NCBI RefSeq assembly: GCF_039531695.1
Contig: NZ_BAAAQN010000024.1
Span: forward strand, 62,001-126,000
Length of the DNA stretch: 64,000 nt
Source of the DNA: Catenulispora yoronensis
GTDB taxonomy: Bacteria > Actinomycetota > Actinomycetes > Streptomycetales > Catenulisporaceae
Direction of reading: 5' to 3'
Position numbers and translations under genes: made by a program. This document shows positions 26,739-35,600 of this stretch, one piece after another. Below the pieces are notes generated by a model. That model worked only from the letters and a program-made list of their open reading frames with translations. It was not told the DNA's origin and did no database searches. Within the stretch, counting starts at the first letter, position 1. Each line of letters begins with the position of its first letter.

Positions 26739-27865
26739 TCGACGACGACGCGGCGGGCGAGGAGATGTTCGCCGACCTGGGCCGGTTCGAGCCGGCGCGG
26801 ATCCCGGTGGACGCCGTGCTGCGGCGCGGCCGGGCGATCCGGCTGCGCCGGCGGCTGGTGGGCGGCGGGGCGCTGGTGCTCGCGGCGTGCCTGGCCGTGC
26901 TGGCGCCGGCGGCGGTGCGGATAGCGGGCGGCGCCGGCGGCGGGACGGACGACCCGGCGTCGGTCGCGGTCGCGGCGGCCGACGGCGCGCAGGGCGTCCG
27001 GGTCAACCCCCCGACCGTCGCCGCGAACGGCGACGTGCACTTCAGCGGGGCCGTGGACGGCGAGCCGTGGTCCTACGTGCGCACCGGCCGCTGCGACGGA
27101 CCGCCGACCCGGTGCATGGACCTGGTGGGGCTGCTGCTGCCGCCGGTCTCGCTGCTGCTGGAGAACACGAAGGACGGGAACATCGGGGTCTCGGCCGAGT
27201 TCGGGCGGGACACCCTCTACGCGGTCCTGACGCTGAGCGACGGCGAGCAGGTCACGCTGACCGGGATCACGGAGATCACGGCGGAGCCGAACGCGATCGC
27301 CGGGGACTACTTCGAGATGCCGCGCGGCGAGACGATCGTCCGCGTCGACGCGGCCCTCCTCTTCTCCTCGAAGCTCGTCCACGCCGATCCGCGGCCGCTG
27401 CGCTCCGACATCCCCACCGTCGTGCCCTGGTACCAGGCGGACGGCAAGCCGCTGTCCTTGACGCCGCCGGTCATCCCGCTCGGCCGGAGCGGTTCGGGCG
27501 GGACGATGTGGTCGGTCGAGGTCGTGCCCGGATCGTGGACGGCGCAGTACGGGATCCACGGCCCGGGCACGCACCAGATGCAGTGGAGCCCCGCCGGAGT
27601 GCTGGTCTCCCCGGTCACCGGAGCGGACGGCTCCTCGGCGCAGGTCCTGTACGGGAACGTCGAGGGCACCACCGTCCGGGTCGATGTGGCGCTCAGCGAC
27701 GGCACCATGCAGCAGTTCGAGCCGGTCGTCCACGACGACCGCGTCTTCGTGGGCGGCGTGCTCCCGGCGGGCCCGGCCGTGACCATGGTGACCTACTACA
27801 ACGCCGCGGGAGTGCGGCTCGGCTACGTCGTGCCGAAGGCGGGAGCGCTGATCTCGGGGTCCTGA
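26735..27865 (+). CDS. Single-pass membrane protein, likely sigma-factor partner
   Basis: A 376-residue protein. An acidic N-terminus and a basic RGRAIRLRRRL stretch precede a transmembrane helix at about 42-67, followed by a long extracellular beta-rich domain. No zinc-binding anti-sigma motif is present in the short cytoplasmic part. The GTG start overlaps the sigma gene stop by four bases, so translation is coupled. A role in sensing for, or holding, the sigma factor is inferred from position. Confidence 0.62.
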   Translation: MIDDDAAGEEMFADLGRFEPARIPVDAVLRRGRAIRLRRRLVGGGALVLAACLAVLAPAAVRIAGGAGGGTDDPASVAVAAADGAQGVRVNPPTVAANGDVHFSGAVDGEPWSYVRTGRCDGPPTRCMDLVGLLLPPVSLLLENTKDGNIGVSAEFGRDTLYAVLTLSDGEQVTLTGITEITAEPNAIAGDYFEMPRGETIVRVDAALLFSSKLVHADPRPLRSDIPTVVPWYQADGKPLSLTPPVIPLGRSGSGGTMWSVEVVPGSWTAQYGIHGPGTHQMQWSPAGVLVSPVTGADGSSAQVLYGNVEGTTVRVDVALSDGTMQQFEPVVHDDRVFVGGVLPAGPAVTMVTYYNAAGVRLGYVVPKAGALISGS

Positions 27866-27940
27866 CCGGCACGAACAGCTAACAATGAGCCAACCGGAAT
27901 GGCCATTCATGGTCACGACGCGGTAAACTCTTGCCGCAAG

Positions 27941-27969
27941 AGCCCCTGTCGCCGCTTGCGACCGGGGCT
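27941..27969 (+). terminator. Weak hairpin after the sigma/membrane-partner operon
   Basis: AGCCCC (27941-27946) pairs with GGGGCT (27964-27969), and GTCGC (27948-27952) pairs with GCGAC (27958-27962), giving an interrupted stem. The following bases are CTTCGGTTGT, without a proper T-run. It lies in the 207-base gap before purA. Confidence 0.4.
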
Positions 27970-28072
27970 TCGGTTGTCTCTACCCGAAAAACGCGTCGCC
28001 CTAGAGGGACCTACTGGCAGCTAGCAGGCGTCTAAGCGTTGACTGTGTCCAATGTAGAAAGGGGCACTTCCT

Positions 28073-29356
28073 ATGCCCGCTCTCGTGCTCGTCGGCGCCC
28101 AGTGGGGCGACGAAGGCAAGGGCAAGGCCACGGACCTGCTCGGCGGCTCGGTCGACTATGTCGTCCGGTACCAGGGCGGCAACAACGCCGGCCACACCGT
28201 CGTCATCGGGGACCAGAAGTACGCGCTGCATCTGCTGCCCTCCGGGATCCTGTCCCCGGGCTGCGTACCGGTGATCGGCAACGGCGTGGTGATCGACCCG
28301 GCCGTGCTGTTCGCCGAGCTCGACGGCCTGGACCAGCGCGGGGTGGACACCTCCCGCCTGCTGATCTCGGCGAACGCCCACCTGATCACGCCGTACCACC
28401 GGACGGTGGACAAGGTGACCGAGCGGTTCCTGGGCAAGAACAAGATCGGCACCACCGGCCGCGGCATCGGCCCGGCCTACGCCGACAAGATCAACCGGAT
28501 CGGGATCCGGGTCCAGGACCTGTTCGACCCCTCGATCCTGCGCCAGAAGGTCGAGGGCGCGCTGCGCGACCGGAACCAGATGCTGGTGAAGGTGTTCAAC
28601 CGGCGGGCGATGTCCGCCGACGCGGTGGTGGAGGAGTACCTGGGCTACGCCGAGCGGCTGCGCCCGATGGTCGCCGACACCGGGCTGGTGGTGAACCAGG
28701 CCCTGGACGCGGGCAAGGTGGTGCTGCTGGAGGGCGGCCAGGGCACGCTGCTGGACGTGGACCACGGCACCTATCCGTTCGTCACCTCCTCCAACCCGAC
28801 CACCGGCGGGGCCTGCACCGGCTCCGGCGTCGGCCCGACCCGGATCACCCGGACCATCGGCATCCTGAAGGCCTACGCCACCCGCGTGGGCTCGGGCCCG
28901 TTCCCGACCGAGCTGTTCGACGACAACGGCGCGGCGCTGCGCCGGATCGGCCACGAGTTCGGCGTCACCACCGGCCGGGACCGCCGCTGCGGCTGGTTCG
29001 ACGCGCCGGTGGCCCGCTACGCCTCCCGGGTGAACGGCCTGACCGACTTCTTCCTCACCAAGCTGGACGTGCTGACCGGCTTCGAGCGCATCCCGGTCTG
29101 CGTGGCCTACGACGTCGACGGCGTCCGGCACGACGAGATCCCGATGACCCAGACCGACTTCCACCACGCGACGCCGATCTACGAGGAGTTCCCGGGCTGG
29201 ACCGAGGACATCTCGGGCTGCAAGTCCTTCGAGGACCTGCCGAAGAACGCGCAGTCGTACGTGAAGGCGCTGGAGGAGATGTCCGGCGCGCCGATCTCGG
29301 CGATCGGCGTCGGGCCGGAGCGGAACGCGACGATCCAGGTGCGGTCGTTCCTGTAG
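28073..29356 (+). CDS. purA: Adenylosuccinate synthetase
   Basis: PurA couples GTP hydrolysis to joining IMP and aspartate, the first AMP-specific step. The 427-residue protein has the phosphate loop WGDEGKGK, NAGHTV, GRGIGPAY, GQGTLLD and TTGRDRRCGW in family order. The ATG at 28073 has AAAGGGG about nine bases before it. It is in its own transcript. The product adenylosuccinate is the substrate of PurB, encoded 14 kb away in this window. Confidence 0.96.
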   Translation: MPALVLVGAQWGDEGKGKATDLLGGSVDYVVRYQGGNNAGHTVVIGDQKYALHLLPSGILSPGCVPVIGNGVVIDPAVLFAELDGLDQRGVDTSRLLISANAHLITPYHRTVDKVTERFLGKNKIGTTGRGIGPAYADKINRIGIRVQDLFDPSILRQKVEGALRDRNQMLVKVFNRRAMSADAVVEEYLGYAERLRPMVADTGLVVNQALDAGKVVLLEGGQGTLLDVDHGTYPFVTSSNPTTGGACTGSGVGPTRITRTIGILKAYATRVGSGPFPTELFDDNGAALRRIGHEFGVTTGRDRRCGWFDAPVARYASRVNGLTDFFLTKLDVLTGFERIPVCVAYDVDGVRHDEIPMTQTDFHHATPIYEEFPGWTEDISGCKSFEDLPKNAQSYVKALEEMSGAPISAIGVGPERNATIQVRSFL

Positions 29357-29443
29357 GACTGTGGGCTTGTGGGCCGGCAGGCCTGTGGGCCTGTGGGCCT
29401 CTGGCGACCGGATCCGGTGTTGTAAGGCGATCCGGTCGATTCC

Positions 29444-29489
29444 TTGACATGTTGCGGCCTCCCGGCAGGGGGGCCGTGACATGTACTTT
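29444..29489 (+). promoter_or_regulatory. Promoter region of the aminotransferase with direct repeats
   Basis: TACTTT (29484-29489) ends six bases before ATG 29496, fitting leaderless transcription. TGACATGT occurs twice, at 29445-29452 and 29477-29484, 32 bp apart, the second touching the -10. This looks like a same-face regulator site. TTGACA at 29444-29449 is too far upstream to be the -35 of this hexamer. Confidence 0.42.
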
Positions 29490-29495
29490 GCAGCT

Positions 29496-30869
29496 ATGAC
29501 TGACATCTCCTCCGACGACCTCAAGGCGGCCGGGGCGAAGGTTTTCGCCGACGACCGCGCCCACGTGTTCCACTCCTGGTCGGCGCAGGGGGCCATCAGT
29601 CCGCTCCCGGTCGCCGGGGCCGAGGGCTCCTGGTTCTGGGACTACGAGGGCAACCGCTTCCTGGACTTCTCGTCCCAGTTGGTGAACACCAACATCGGGC
29701 ACCAGCACCCCAAGGTGGTGGCCGCGATCCAGGAGCAGGCCGGCCGGCTGTGCACCATCGCGCCGAGCTTCGCCAACGACGTCCGCGGCGAGGCCGCCCG
29801 GCTGATCGCCGAGCTGGCGCCGGGCGATCTGAACTACGTGTTCTTCACCAACGGCGGCGCCGAGGCCAACGAGAACGCGGTCCGGATGGCCCGCCTGCAC
29901 ACCGGCCGCAGCAAGGTGCTCTCGGCCTACCGCAGCTACCACGGCTCCACCTCCACCGCGATCGCCCTCACCGGCGACCCGCGCCGCTGGGCCAACGACG
30001 CCGTGGGCCAGTCCACCGGCGGCGCCGTCCACTTCTTCGGGCCGCACCTGTACCGCTCCCACTTCCACTCGACCACCGAGGCCGAGGAGTGCGAGCGCGC
30101 GCTGCTGCACCTGGAGCAGGTCATCCAGTTCGAGGGTCCGGCCACCATCGCCGCGATCGTGCTGGAGACCATCGTCGGCACCGCCGGCATCCTGATCCCG
30201 CCGCCGGGCTACCTGGCCGGCGTGCGCGCGCTGTGCGACAAGTACGGCATCGTCTACATCGCCGACGAGGTGATGGCCGGCTTCGCCCGCGCCGGCAAGT
30301 GGTTCGCGGTCGACCACTGGGACGTCACCCCGGACCTGATCACCTTCGCCAAGGGCTCGAACTCCGGCTACATCCCGGTCGGCGGCGTGGTCATCTCCCA
30401 GGCCATCCGCGACACCTTCGACCAGCGCGTGTACCCCGGCGGCCTCACGTACTCCGGGCACCCGCTGGCCTGCGCGTCGATCGTCGCGACCATCAACGCC
30501 ATGCGCGAGGAGGGCATCGTCGAGCACGCGGCCTGGCTCGGCGAGGAGGTCTTCGGCCCGGCGCTGCGCGAGCTCGCGGCCAGGCACCCGAGCGTCGGCG
30601 AGGTCCGCGGCGTCGGCGCGTTCTGGGCGCTGGACCTGGTCCGCTCGCAGGAGACCCGCGAGATGCTGGTCCCGTACAACGCGGCCGGCGCGGACGCCGC
30701 GCCGATGAACGAGCTCGGCGCGGCGCTGAAGGCGCGGGGCGTGTGGCCGTTCATCAACTTCAACCGGCTGCACGTGGTGCCGCCGTGCACCATCTCCGAG
30801 GCCGACGCCAGGAAGGGCCTTGAGGCGCTTGATGAGGCGCTTGAGGTGACGGACCGGTACGTGGTCTGA
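29496..30869 (+). CDS. Class III PLP-dependent aminotransferase
   Basis: A 457-residue fold-type I aminotransferase. The Schiff-base lysine is Lys286 in FAKGSNSGYIPVGG. Other hallmarks are TNGGAEANENAVRMAR (phosphate binding), YRSYHGST and ADEVMAGFARAGKW. Closest in character to omega-amino acid:pyruvate aminotransferases acting on beta-alanine or taurine, but the amine substrate cannot be fixed from sequence. ATG 29496 is preferred to the ATG at 29481, as the first overlaps the -10 element. It is a single gene between purA and a hypothetical. Confidence 0.85.
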   Translation: MTDISSDDLKAAGAKVFADDRAHVFHSWSAQGAISPLPVAGAEGSWFWDYEGNRFLDFSSQLVNTNIGHQHPKVVAAIQEQAGRLCTIAPSFANDVRGEAARLIAELAPGDLNYVFFTNGGAEANENAVRMARLHTGRSKVLSAYRSYHGSTSTAIALTGDPRRWANDAVGQSTGGAVHFFGPHLYRSHFHSTTEAEECERALLHLEQVIQFEGPATIAAIVLETIVGTAGILIPPPGYLAGVRALCDKYGIVYIADEVMAGFARAGKWFAVDHWDVTPDLITFAKGSNSGYIPVGGVVISQAIRDTFDQRVYPGGLTYSGHPLACASIVATINAMREEGIVEHAAWLGEEVFGPALRELAARHPSVGEVRGVGAFWALDLVRSQETREMLVPYNAAGADAAPMNELGAALKARGVWPFINFNRLHVVPPCTISEADARKGLEALDEALEVTDRYVV

Positions 30870-30986
30870 GGGTGGTGCCGGGCAGCGGTGTGAGCTGCTG
30901 CCCGGGTGTCCGGCGGGGTCGCGACCTGACTGGGAGTTGATACCGCGGCGTTCGCGTCCTGAGATCGATCTTGGAGGGAACACCAC

Positions 30987-30992
30987 TAAAGT
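30987..30992 (+). promoter_or_regulatory. -10 element, probable leaderless start at 30999
   Basis: TAAAGT ends six bases before ATG 30999. A GGAGGG at 30973-30978 is too far upstream to serve as a ribosome-binding site. Confidence 0.5.
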
Positions 30993-30998
30993 TGGCCC

Positions 30999-31736
30999 AT
31001 GAGCCACGAGGTGGTGTTCCTTCCGCACATCCTGGGCCAGACGTGGGCCCAGGCCCTGGCCGCCGCGCGTACGGCGGCCCGTGAGGAGGACCCGAGGATA
31101 GTGGCCGCGCGCCTGGAGCCGTGGCCGGGCCTCGTGATGCACGCCGCGCAGATCCTGGGGCAGATCGAGGAGTTCCGGGGCCGCGGGCAGCGGGAGTTGG
31201 TGCACCCGGTGACGCGGCTGCGGTTCACGTTCTTCGGCGAGGACGGCGTGATCGCGCTGCCGTACTGGTACGACGGTCCGGTGGCGCGGATGGCCGCGAC
31301 GATGGCGTTCCGCTTCGCGCGGGCGGTGGAGGGGGAAACCGGACTGGCGGCGTACGACCCGCAGCAGCGGATGCCGTTGGCGGAGATGGGGCTGGAGAAG
31401 TTCATCGCCGGGTACTTACGCGGGCGCGAGCGCGCGTTGGAACAGGCGCGGGCCCGGGGGCCGGTGCCGGTGGGGCGCGAGCTGCCGACGGGGCGGAGCG
31501 CGACGCGGCGGGAACTGGCAGCGGGGCCTTCTGCGGGCGTTCCGGCTTCGCCGCCGCGGAAGGAACTCGAAGCGGGGCGGCGGGATCGGGACCGCGACCG
31601 GAACCGGGATCGGGACCGGGACCGCGATCGGGACCGGGGCCTGACGCCGGAAGCCAGAGCGGCGCTGCCGCCCGGCAAACCGCGGAAGCCGCGGGAGCCG
31701 GGAGGGCCGCGAGAGCTTCCCAAGGGACGCCGGTGA
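30999..31736 (+). CDS. Hypothetical protein with C-terminal Arg-Asp repeat
   Basis: A 245-residue soluble protein. Residues 1-145 look globular (VVFLPHILGQTWAQALAAAR; HAAQILGQIEEFRGRG; FTFFGEDGVIALPYWYDGP). From about 150 it becomes disordered and Arg-rich, with an alternating RDRDR tract (about 195-214) encoded by repeated GGGACC/GGGATC hexamers, then a PGKPRKPREPGG tail. Such mixed-charge tails often bind nucleic acid or form condensates, but no function is recognised. The stop lies about 90 bases before the second CWB2 gene. Confidence 0.6.
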   Translation: MSHEVVFLPHILGQTWAQALAAARTAAREEDPRIVAARLEPWPGLVMHAAQILGQIEEFRGRGQRELVHPVTRLRFTFFGEDGVIALPYWYDGPVARMAATMAFRFARAVEGETGLAAYDPQQRMPLAEMGLEKFIAGYLRGRERALEQARARGPVPVGRELPTGRSATRRELAAGPSAGVPASPPRKELEAGRRDRDRDRNRDRDRDRDRDRGLTPEARAALPPGKPRKPREPGGPRELPKGRR

Positions 31737-31821
31737 CAGCGCCGTGACCTGCCTCTTCCGGTCGCAGTGGGGCGTAGCGTAGATCATCTTTTTTATGGAT
31801 CATGTGGTGGTGCGAGGCGTG

Positions 31822-31827
31822 TAGCGT
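31822..31827 (+). promoter_or_regulatory. -10 element, probable leaderless start at 31834
   Basis: TAGCGT ends six bases before ATG 31834. No ribosome-binding site is visible. Confidence 0.5.
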
Positions 31828-31833
31828 CTCCGC

Positions 31834-33867
31834 ATGTCAACCTCGGATCGTTCGCACCGCAGCTTGTCGAAGTCCGTCGTGGTCGGCGGCCTGGCTCTGG
31901 CGGCGCTGTCGTCCGGGAACATCGTGGGCGTGGCGGGCGCCGCGCACGCTGCCGACTCCGCGCAGGGCCCGGTCAACGGGCCGATCGTCTACGCCGGCAA
32001 GGACACCGTCTACCACGCGGTGAATCCCGACGGGTCCGGCAACGTCCTGGCTCCGCTCCAGCAGCAGGGTGCCCCGGTCTACCAGCCGCAGTACTCGCCG
32101 GACGGTTCGCGGGTGCTGTACGCGGACATCAACGGCTGCTGGTACGTCGCCGACGCCGACGGGACGAACGCGCTGGCGCTGAGTCTCCAGAACCCGGCGC
32201 AGCCCTATCACGCTTCGTGCGAAGGGATGCTGTCGGCGTACCACGCTCGTCCTGCGCCGGTCTCGGTGTCCTTCGTGAGTGCGGCGTGGTCGGCGGACGG
32301 CCGGAATCTGTTCCTGCTGGACCGGTCCGGGGCCATCAACACGCTGTCCGCCGACGGGACGCGGGTGACGCGGTTCGGGGCCGGCCTGCCGGCCGCGTCG
32401 ACGTTGCTCTCCGTGGCCCCGAACGGGGCGATCGCGTTCCGCGGGCCGCAGTCGCCGGACAACATCTCGATCCTCGACCCGGGCGCCTCGGCGCCGCGGG
32501 CGCTGACCGTGGGCTACGAGGCGAAGTTCAGCGCCGCCGACGGGCGGCTTCTGGTGCGGGACCTGGTGCTGCCGAACGGAATGCACTCGGGGGACCTGGT
32601 GTCGACGCTGTTCCTGGTCGACCCGGGGAGCGGCGCCCGCACCGCGGTCACCGACGCCTGGACCGAGTTCGTCTCCGACTTCGCCTGGTCGCCGGACGGG
32701 AAGCAGGTCGCCTACACGACGGTGTGGGGGCAGGTCGACACGGTCTACACCAGGCCGGTGGACGGTGGGCCGCGGGTGGTCGTCGTGCAGAACGCCGCCG
32801 CTCCGCACCTTGCCGGCTGGCACAACGGCCCGTTCCCGGTGGCCCGGGCCGCGGACCGGATCGGCGGCGCCGACCGGATCGAGACGGCGGTCGCCGCGTC
32901 GCGGTGGTCGTACGGCCGGACCGGGACCGGGACCGGCGGGCGGCAGGCGGCGGTGGCTGTCATCAGCCGCTCCGACCAGTTCGCCGACGCGCTCGGCGGG
33001 TCGGCGCTGGCGGCGCAGAAGGGCGGACCGCTGCTGCTGACGGCCACCGGCGGTCTGGACGCGCGGGTGCGGGACGAGCTCAAGCGGGTGCTGGCGCCGG
33101 GGTCGAAGGTCTATGTGCTGGGCGGGACGGCGGCGCTGAGTCCGGCGGTGGAGGCGCAGATCAAGGCTCTGGGATTCGGCACCGAGCGGCTGGCGGGGGC
33201 GGACCGGTTCTCGACGTCGGTGGCCGTCGCGCGGGCCGTTTCGCCGAACCCGCACACGGTGATGGTGGCGACCGGGATGAAGTTCCCGGACGCGCTGGCC
33301 GCCGGCGCGGCCGCCGCGCAGGACGCGAAGGGGGGCGTCGTGGTGCTGTCGAACGAGGCGGCGCTTCCGGATTCGGTGCGGGGATACCTGGCGGGCGTCA
33401 ATCCGGGTGTGGCGGATGTCTATGGTGTGGGCGTGCAAGGGGTGGCGGCGTTGCGCGGTGTGTTCCCGCAGCCGGGCGCGAACGCGAAGGTGACGCCGCT
33501 CAGCGGTGCCGACCGGTTCGCCACCGCGGCGGCGGTCGCTTCGAGCAAGCTGTTCGCGGCGGGAGCGCCGGTAGCGCGGATCGGGCTGGCGACAGGGATG
33601 AGTTGGCCGGATGCGTTGTCGGGCGGAGCGCTTATCGCGACGCAGCATGGTCCGTTGCTGCTGACTGATCCTAGTTCGCAATACCTGCCGAGGCCGGAGC
33701 TCGACGTGGTGAAGGCGCTGTCGCCGCATTTGGCGGGAGTGGTGGTCTTTGGCGGGTATCAGGCGGTGGGGACGGTCGCCGCTAATACGGCACAAACGGC
33801 GCTTGGGCAGAATCGGTATAAGGACTACAACAACCGCGAGACCCCGGTGTTGGGCGGTGCGCGGTAG
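31834..33867 (+). CDS. Secreted beta-propeller-like protein with C-terminal cell-wall-binding-2 repeats
   Basis: A 677-residue exported protein. The signal peptide ends near residue 39 (GAAHA). Residues about 50-335 contain TolB/WD40-like blades (YQPQYSPDGSRVLYADINGC; SAAWSADGRNLFLLDRSG; FAWSPDGKQVAYTTVWG, each a strand pattern ending in a Ser/Ala-x-DG turn). From about 340 three CWB2 repeats follow (GADRIETAVAAS, GADRFSTSVAVA, GADRFATAAAVA; FADALGGSAL, FPDALAAGAA, WPDALSGGAL). The propeller is probably displayed on the wall by the repeats. It shares this layout with the 51014 gene. Ligand unknown. Confidence 0.83.
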   Translation: MSTSDRSHRSLSKSVVVGGLALAALSSGNIVGVAGAAHAADSAQGPVNGPIVYAGKDTVYHAVNPDGSGNVLAPLQQQGAPVYQPQYSPDGSRVLYADINGCWYVADADGTNALALSLQNPAQPYHASCEGMLSAYHARPAPVSVSFVSAAWSADGRNLFLLDRSGAINTLSADGTRVTRFGAGLPAASTLLSVAPNGAIAFRGPQSPDNISILDPGASAPRALTVGYEAKFSAADGRLLVRDLVLPNGMHSGDLVSTLFLVDPGSGARTAVTDAWTEFVSDFAWSPDGKQVAYTTVWGQVDTVYTRPVDGGPRVVVVQNAAAPHLAGWHNGPFPVARAADRIGGADRIETAVAASRWSYGRTGTGTGGRQAAVAVISRSDQFADALGGSALAAQKGGPLLLTATGGLDARVRDELKRVLAPGSKVYVLGGTAALSPAVEAQIKALGFGTERLAGADRFSTSVAVARAVSPNPHTVMVATGMKFPDALAAGAAAAQDAKGGVVVLSNEAALPDSVRGYLAGVNPGVADVYGVGVQGVAALRGVFPQPGANAKVTPLSGADRFATAAAVASSKLFAAGAPVARIGLATGMSWPDALSGGALIATQHGPLLLTDPSSQYLPRPELDVVKALSPHLAGVVVFGGYQAVGTVAANTAQTALGQNRYKDYNNRETPVLGGAR

Positions 33868-33876
33868 GCCGACCGG

Positions 33877-34470
33877 CTACGTCAGCGGTTCGGATACCTC
33901 TTGGAGTAACCCGTATACGAACTGGGCGCGGCGTCGCACAACGGCGCCGTGCTTGTCCTCGTATCCGTATTCACTTGCCCAGCGTGTAGGCGCGTCCTCC
34001 GGCAAGTGGCGTACCCGCGTGTACATCCGCTCCAGGTCGCCCACCACGTACTTCCACGGCTCCAGTGCTTGATTGTCCTGGCTGTCCTGGCTGTCCTGGC
34101 CGCTGTGCGGCGTCGGCGGAGCCGTGCCCGGCTCCCGGACCAGCCACTCCTGCCACACCTGGCCACCCGGTCCGACGACGATCTCGAACCGCAGCTCGGG
34201 CCACAACGGCAGCACCCAATGGTGCAGCTTGCACACCAGGTCCCCGGTGCGCTGATCCAGCACCGCCTCGGGCGGTCCCAACGCCGCCCGGAACCGCTCG
34301 GCCCCGCGCGGTGCGGACCGCGACCGCACATAGCGCTGCCACCAAGCGTTCGCCTCGCGCATCTCCGTAATAGAGAAGCCGAGCCCCAACCGGGCCCGCT
34401 CCACCAGGGCCGGCTGGTAGTCGGCCATCCGGCGAAGCAGGACCAGCTGGAACTCCGAGCGCGAAATCAT
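33877..34470 (-). CDS. Hypothetical protein in MarR-isochorismatase operon
   Basis: A 197-residue soluble protein, Trp- and Arg-rich, with no domain I recognise. Notable pieces are ITEMREANAWWQRYVRSRS, VCKLHHWVLPLWPELRFEIVV and WKYVVGDLERMYTRVRHLPE. Between them lies a short SQDSQDSQDNQ repeat encoded by 9-base DNA repeats. It starts 12 bases after the isochorismatase-like gene, so it should be co-transcribed from the MarR promoter. It ends ten bases from the convergent CWB2 gene. Confidence 0.6.
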   Translation of the reverse strand: MISRSEFQLVLLRRMADYQPALVERARLGLGFSITEMREANAWWQRYVRSRSAPRGAERFRAALGPPEAVLDQRTGDLVCKLHHWVLPLWPELRFEIVVGPGGQVWQEWLVREPGTAPPTPHSGQDSQDSQDNQALEPWKYVVGDLERMYTRVRHLPEDAPTRWASEYGYEDKHGAVVRRRAQFVYGLLQEVSEPLT

Positions 34471-34482
34471 CGAGACGAAATC

Positions 34483-35124
34483 CTAGTCGCCGCCCTTGCC
34501 GTCGGCGCGCGCTGTGAGTTGCCCGATGACTTCCGCGGCTGTCGTGCGCTCGCCGATCTGGGGGAAGACGCGGGCGATGACGTGGTCGTGGTCGACGAGG
34601 TCGCGGTCGGCCATGGCGTCGACGACATAGGCGACGCTGTAGTTGTGGGCGAAGGCCTCGCGGCCGGTCGTGTCGACACCGCGGCTGGTGGTGATGCCGG
34701 CGAGGACGATCTGCGTGACGCCGCGCCGACGGAGCTGGGTGTCGAGGTCGGTGCCGTGGAAGGCGCCCCACTGGTGCTTGGTGGCGCGGAGGTCGGTCGG
34801 CTGGGCGTCGAACTCGTCGACGATGGCGTCGTAGCCGGGCGGCGGCAGTTCGGCGTCGCCTTCCTCCTCTGCTTTCTCGGCCAGCGACTCCTCGTCGCGG
34901 CCTTTGGGGAGATCGGCGAAGTCGGGGGAGAAGGAGACGTTGACCAGGACAACGGGGAGATGCGCCGCGCGGAAGGCCGCGGCGAGTTCTCTACAGCGGG
35001 CTACTACTTCAAGACCGCTATAGGGGACTGAGGGCGGCAGGACAATGCCGCGCTGCAAGTCGATGAGGACGAGCGCTGCTTTGGGGTCTAGCGGGGACAG
35101 CGGCATGTTAGCTAGGACGAACAT
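34483..35124 (-). CDS. Isochorismatase-family hydrolase lacking the catalytic Cys
   Basis: A 213-residue alpha/beta hydrolase of the isochorismatase/nicotinamidase superfamily. The Asp is in VLIDLQRG and the Lys in ATKHQWGAF. The usual nucleophile loop (T-x-x-C-V-x-x-T-x-R) reads TTSRGVDTTGREA, with Gly in place of Cys. Nicotinamidases need the Cys, whereas isochorismatases such as EntB and PhzD carry Gly there, so an isochorismatase-like reaction is more plausible. Start at 35124 or 35106 is unsettled. It lies 39 bases downstream of a MarR gene. Confidence 0.78.
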   Translation of the reverse strand: MFVLANMPLSPLDPKAALVLIDLQRGIVLPPSVPYSGLEVVARCRELAAAFRAAHLPVVLVNVSFSPDFADLPKGRDEESLAEKAEEEGDAELPPPGYDAIVDEFDAQPTDLRATKHQWGAFHGTDLDTQLRRRGVTQIVLAGITTSRGVDTTGREAFAHNYSVAYVVDAMADRDLVDHDHVIARVFPQIGERTTAAEVIGQLTARADGKGGD

Positions 35125-35163
35125 GGTGCCGAATCCGTTGCGTGCTTCGGCTTCGCCAGTGCT

Positions 35164-35598
35164 TCATTCACTCAGGCGGTCCAACAACTCCAGCGCCTCC
35201 ACCACCGTCCGCAGCTCCGCCTCGTCGTATCGCTCTCGCAGCGCGCGCTCCAGCCACTCGTCGCGCGCGCGCCGCGAGCCCCGCACGGTCTCGTCGGCCT
35301 CCGGCGTCAGCTCGACCAGCTGGCGACGGCCGTCGGCGGGGTCGGGGCGGCGGCGGACGAGGCCGCGCTCCTCAAGCACGGCGATGGTCGCGGCCATGGA
35401 CTGGGGCCGGACGCGTTCGGCCTTGGCCAGGTCGCTCGTGGAGGCCGGGCCGTCGGCGTCGAGGCGGCCCAGCGCGGCGAGCTGGGAGGCGGTCAGCTCG
35501 TGGACGTCGTCGACCTCGCGCAGGCGGCGGCGCAGGCGTCCGACGAGGACGCGGAGGGCGCGGGCGGCCTGGGCGGGATCGGGGGTGGTTGCCTCCAT
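35164..35598 (-). CDS. MarR-family transcriptional regulator
   Basis: A 144-residue winged-helix protein. LTASQLAALGRLDADGPASTSDLAKAERV leads into the recognition helix RPQSMAATIAVLEERGLV, then the wing RRPDPADGRRQLVELT (given in parts). It heads an operon with an isochorismatase-like hydrolase and a hypothetical, and is divergent from purD. The promoter has a near-perfect leaderless layout with tandem 14-bp repeats between -35 and -10, a likely autoregulatory site. Its ligand is probably an aromatic or phenolic compound, by family. Confidence 0.86.
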   Translation of the reverse strand: MEATTPDPAQAARALRVLVGRLRRRLREVDDVHELTASQLAALGRLDADGPASTSDLAKAERVRPQSMAATIAVLEERGLVRRRPDPADGRRQLVELTPEADETVRGSRRARDEWLERALRERYDEAELRTVVEALELLDRLSE

Positions 35599-35600
35599 TT

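Noticed and set aside
29444..29449. TTGACA as -35 of the aminotransferase promoter
   Set aside because: It lies 34 bases from the -10 hexamer, twice the usual spacing; more likely part of the direct repeat.
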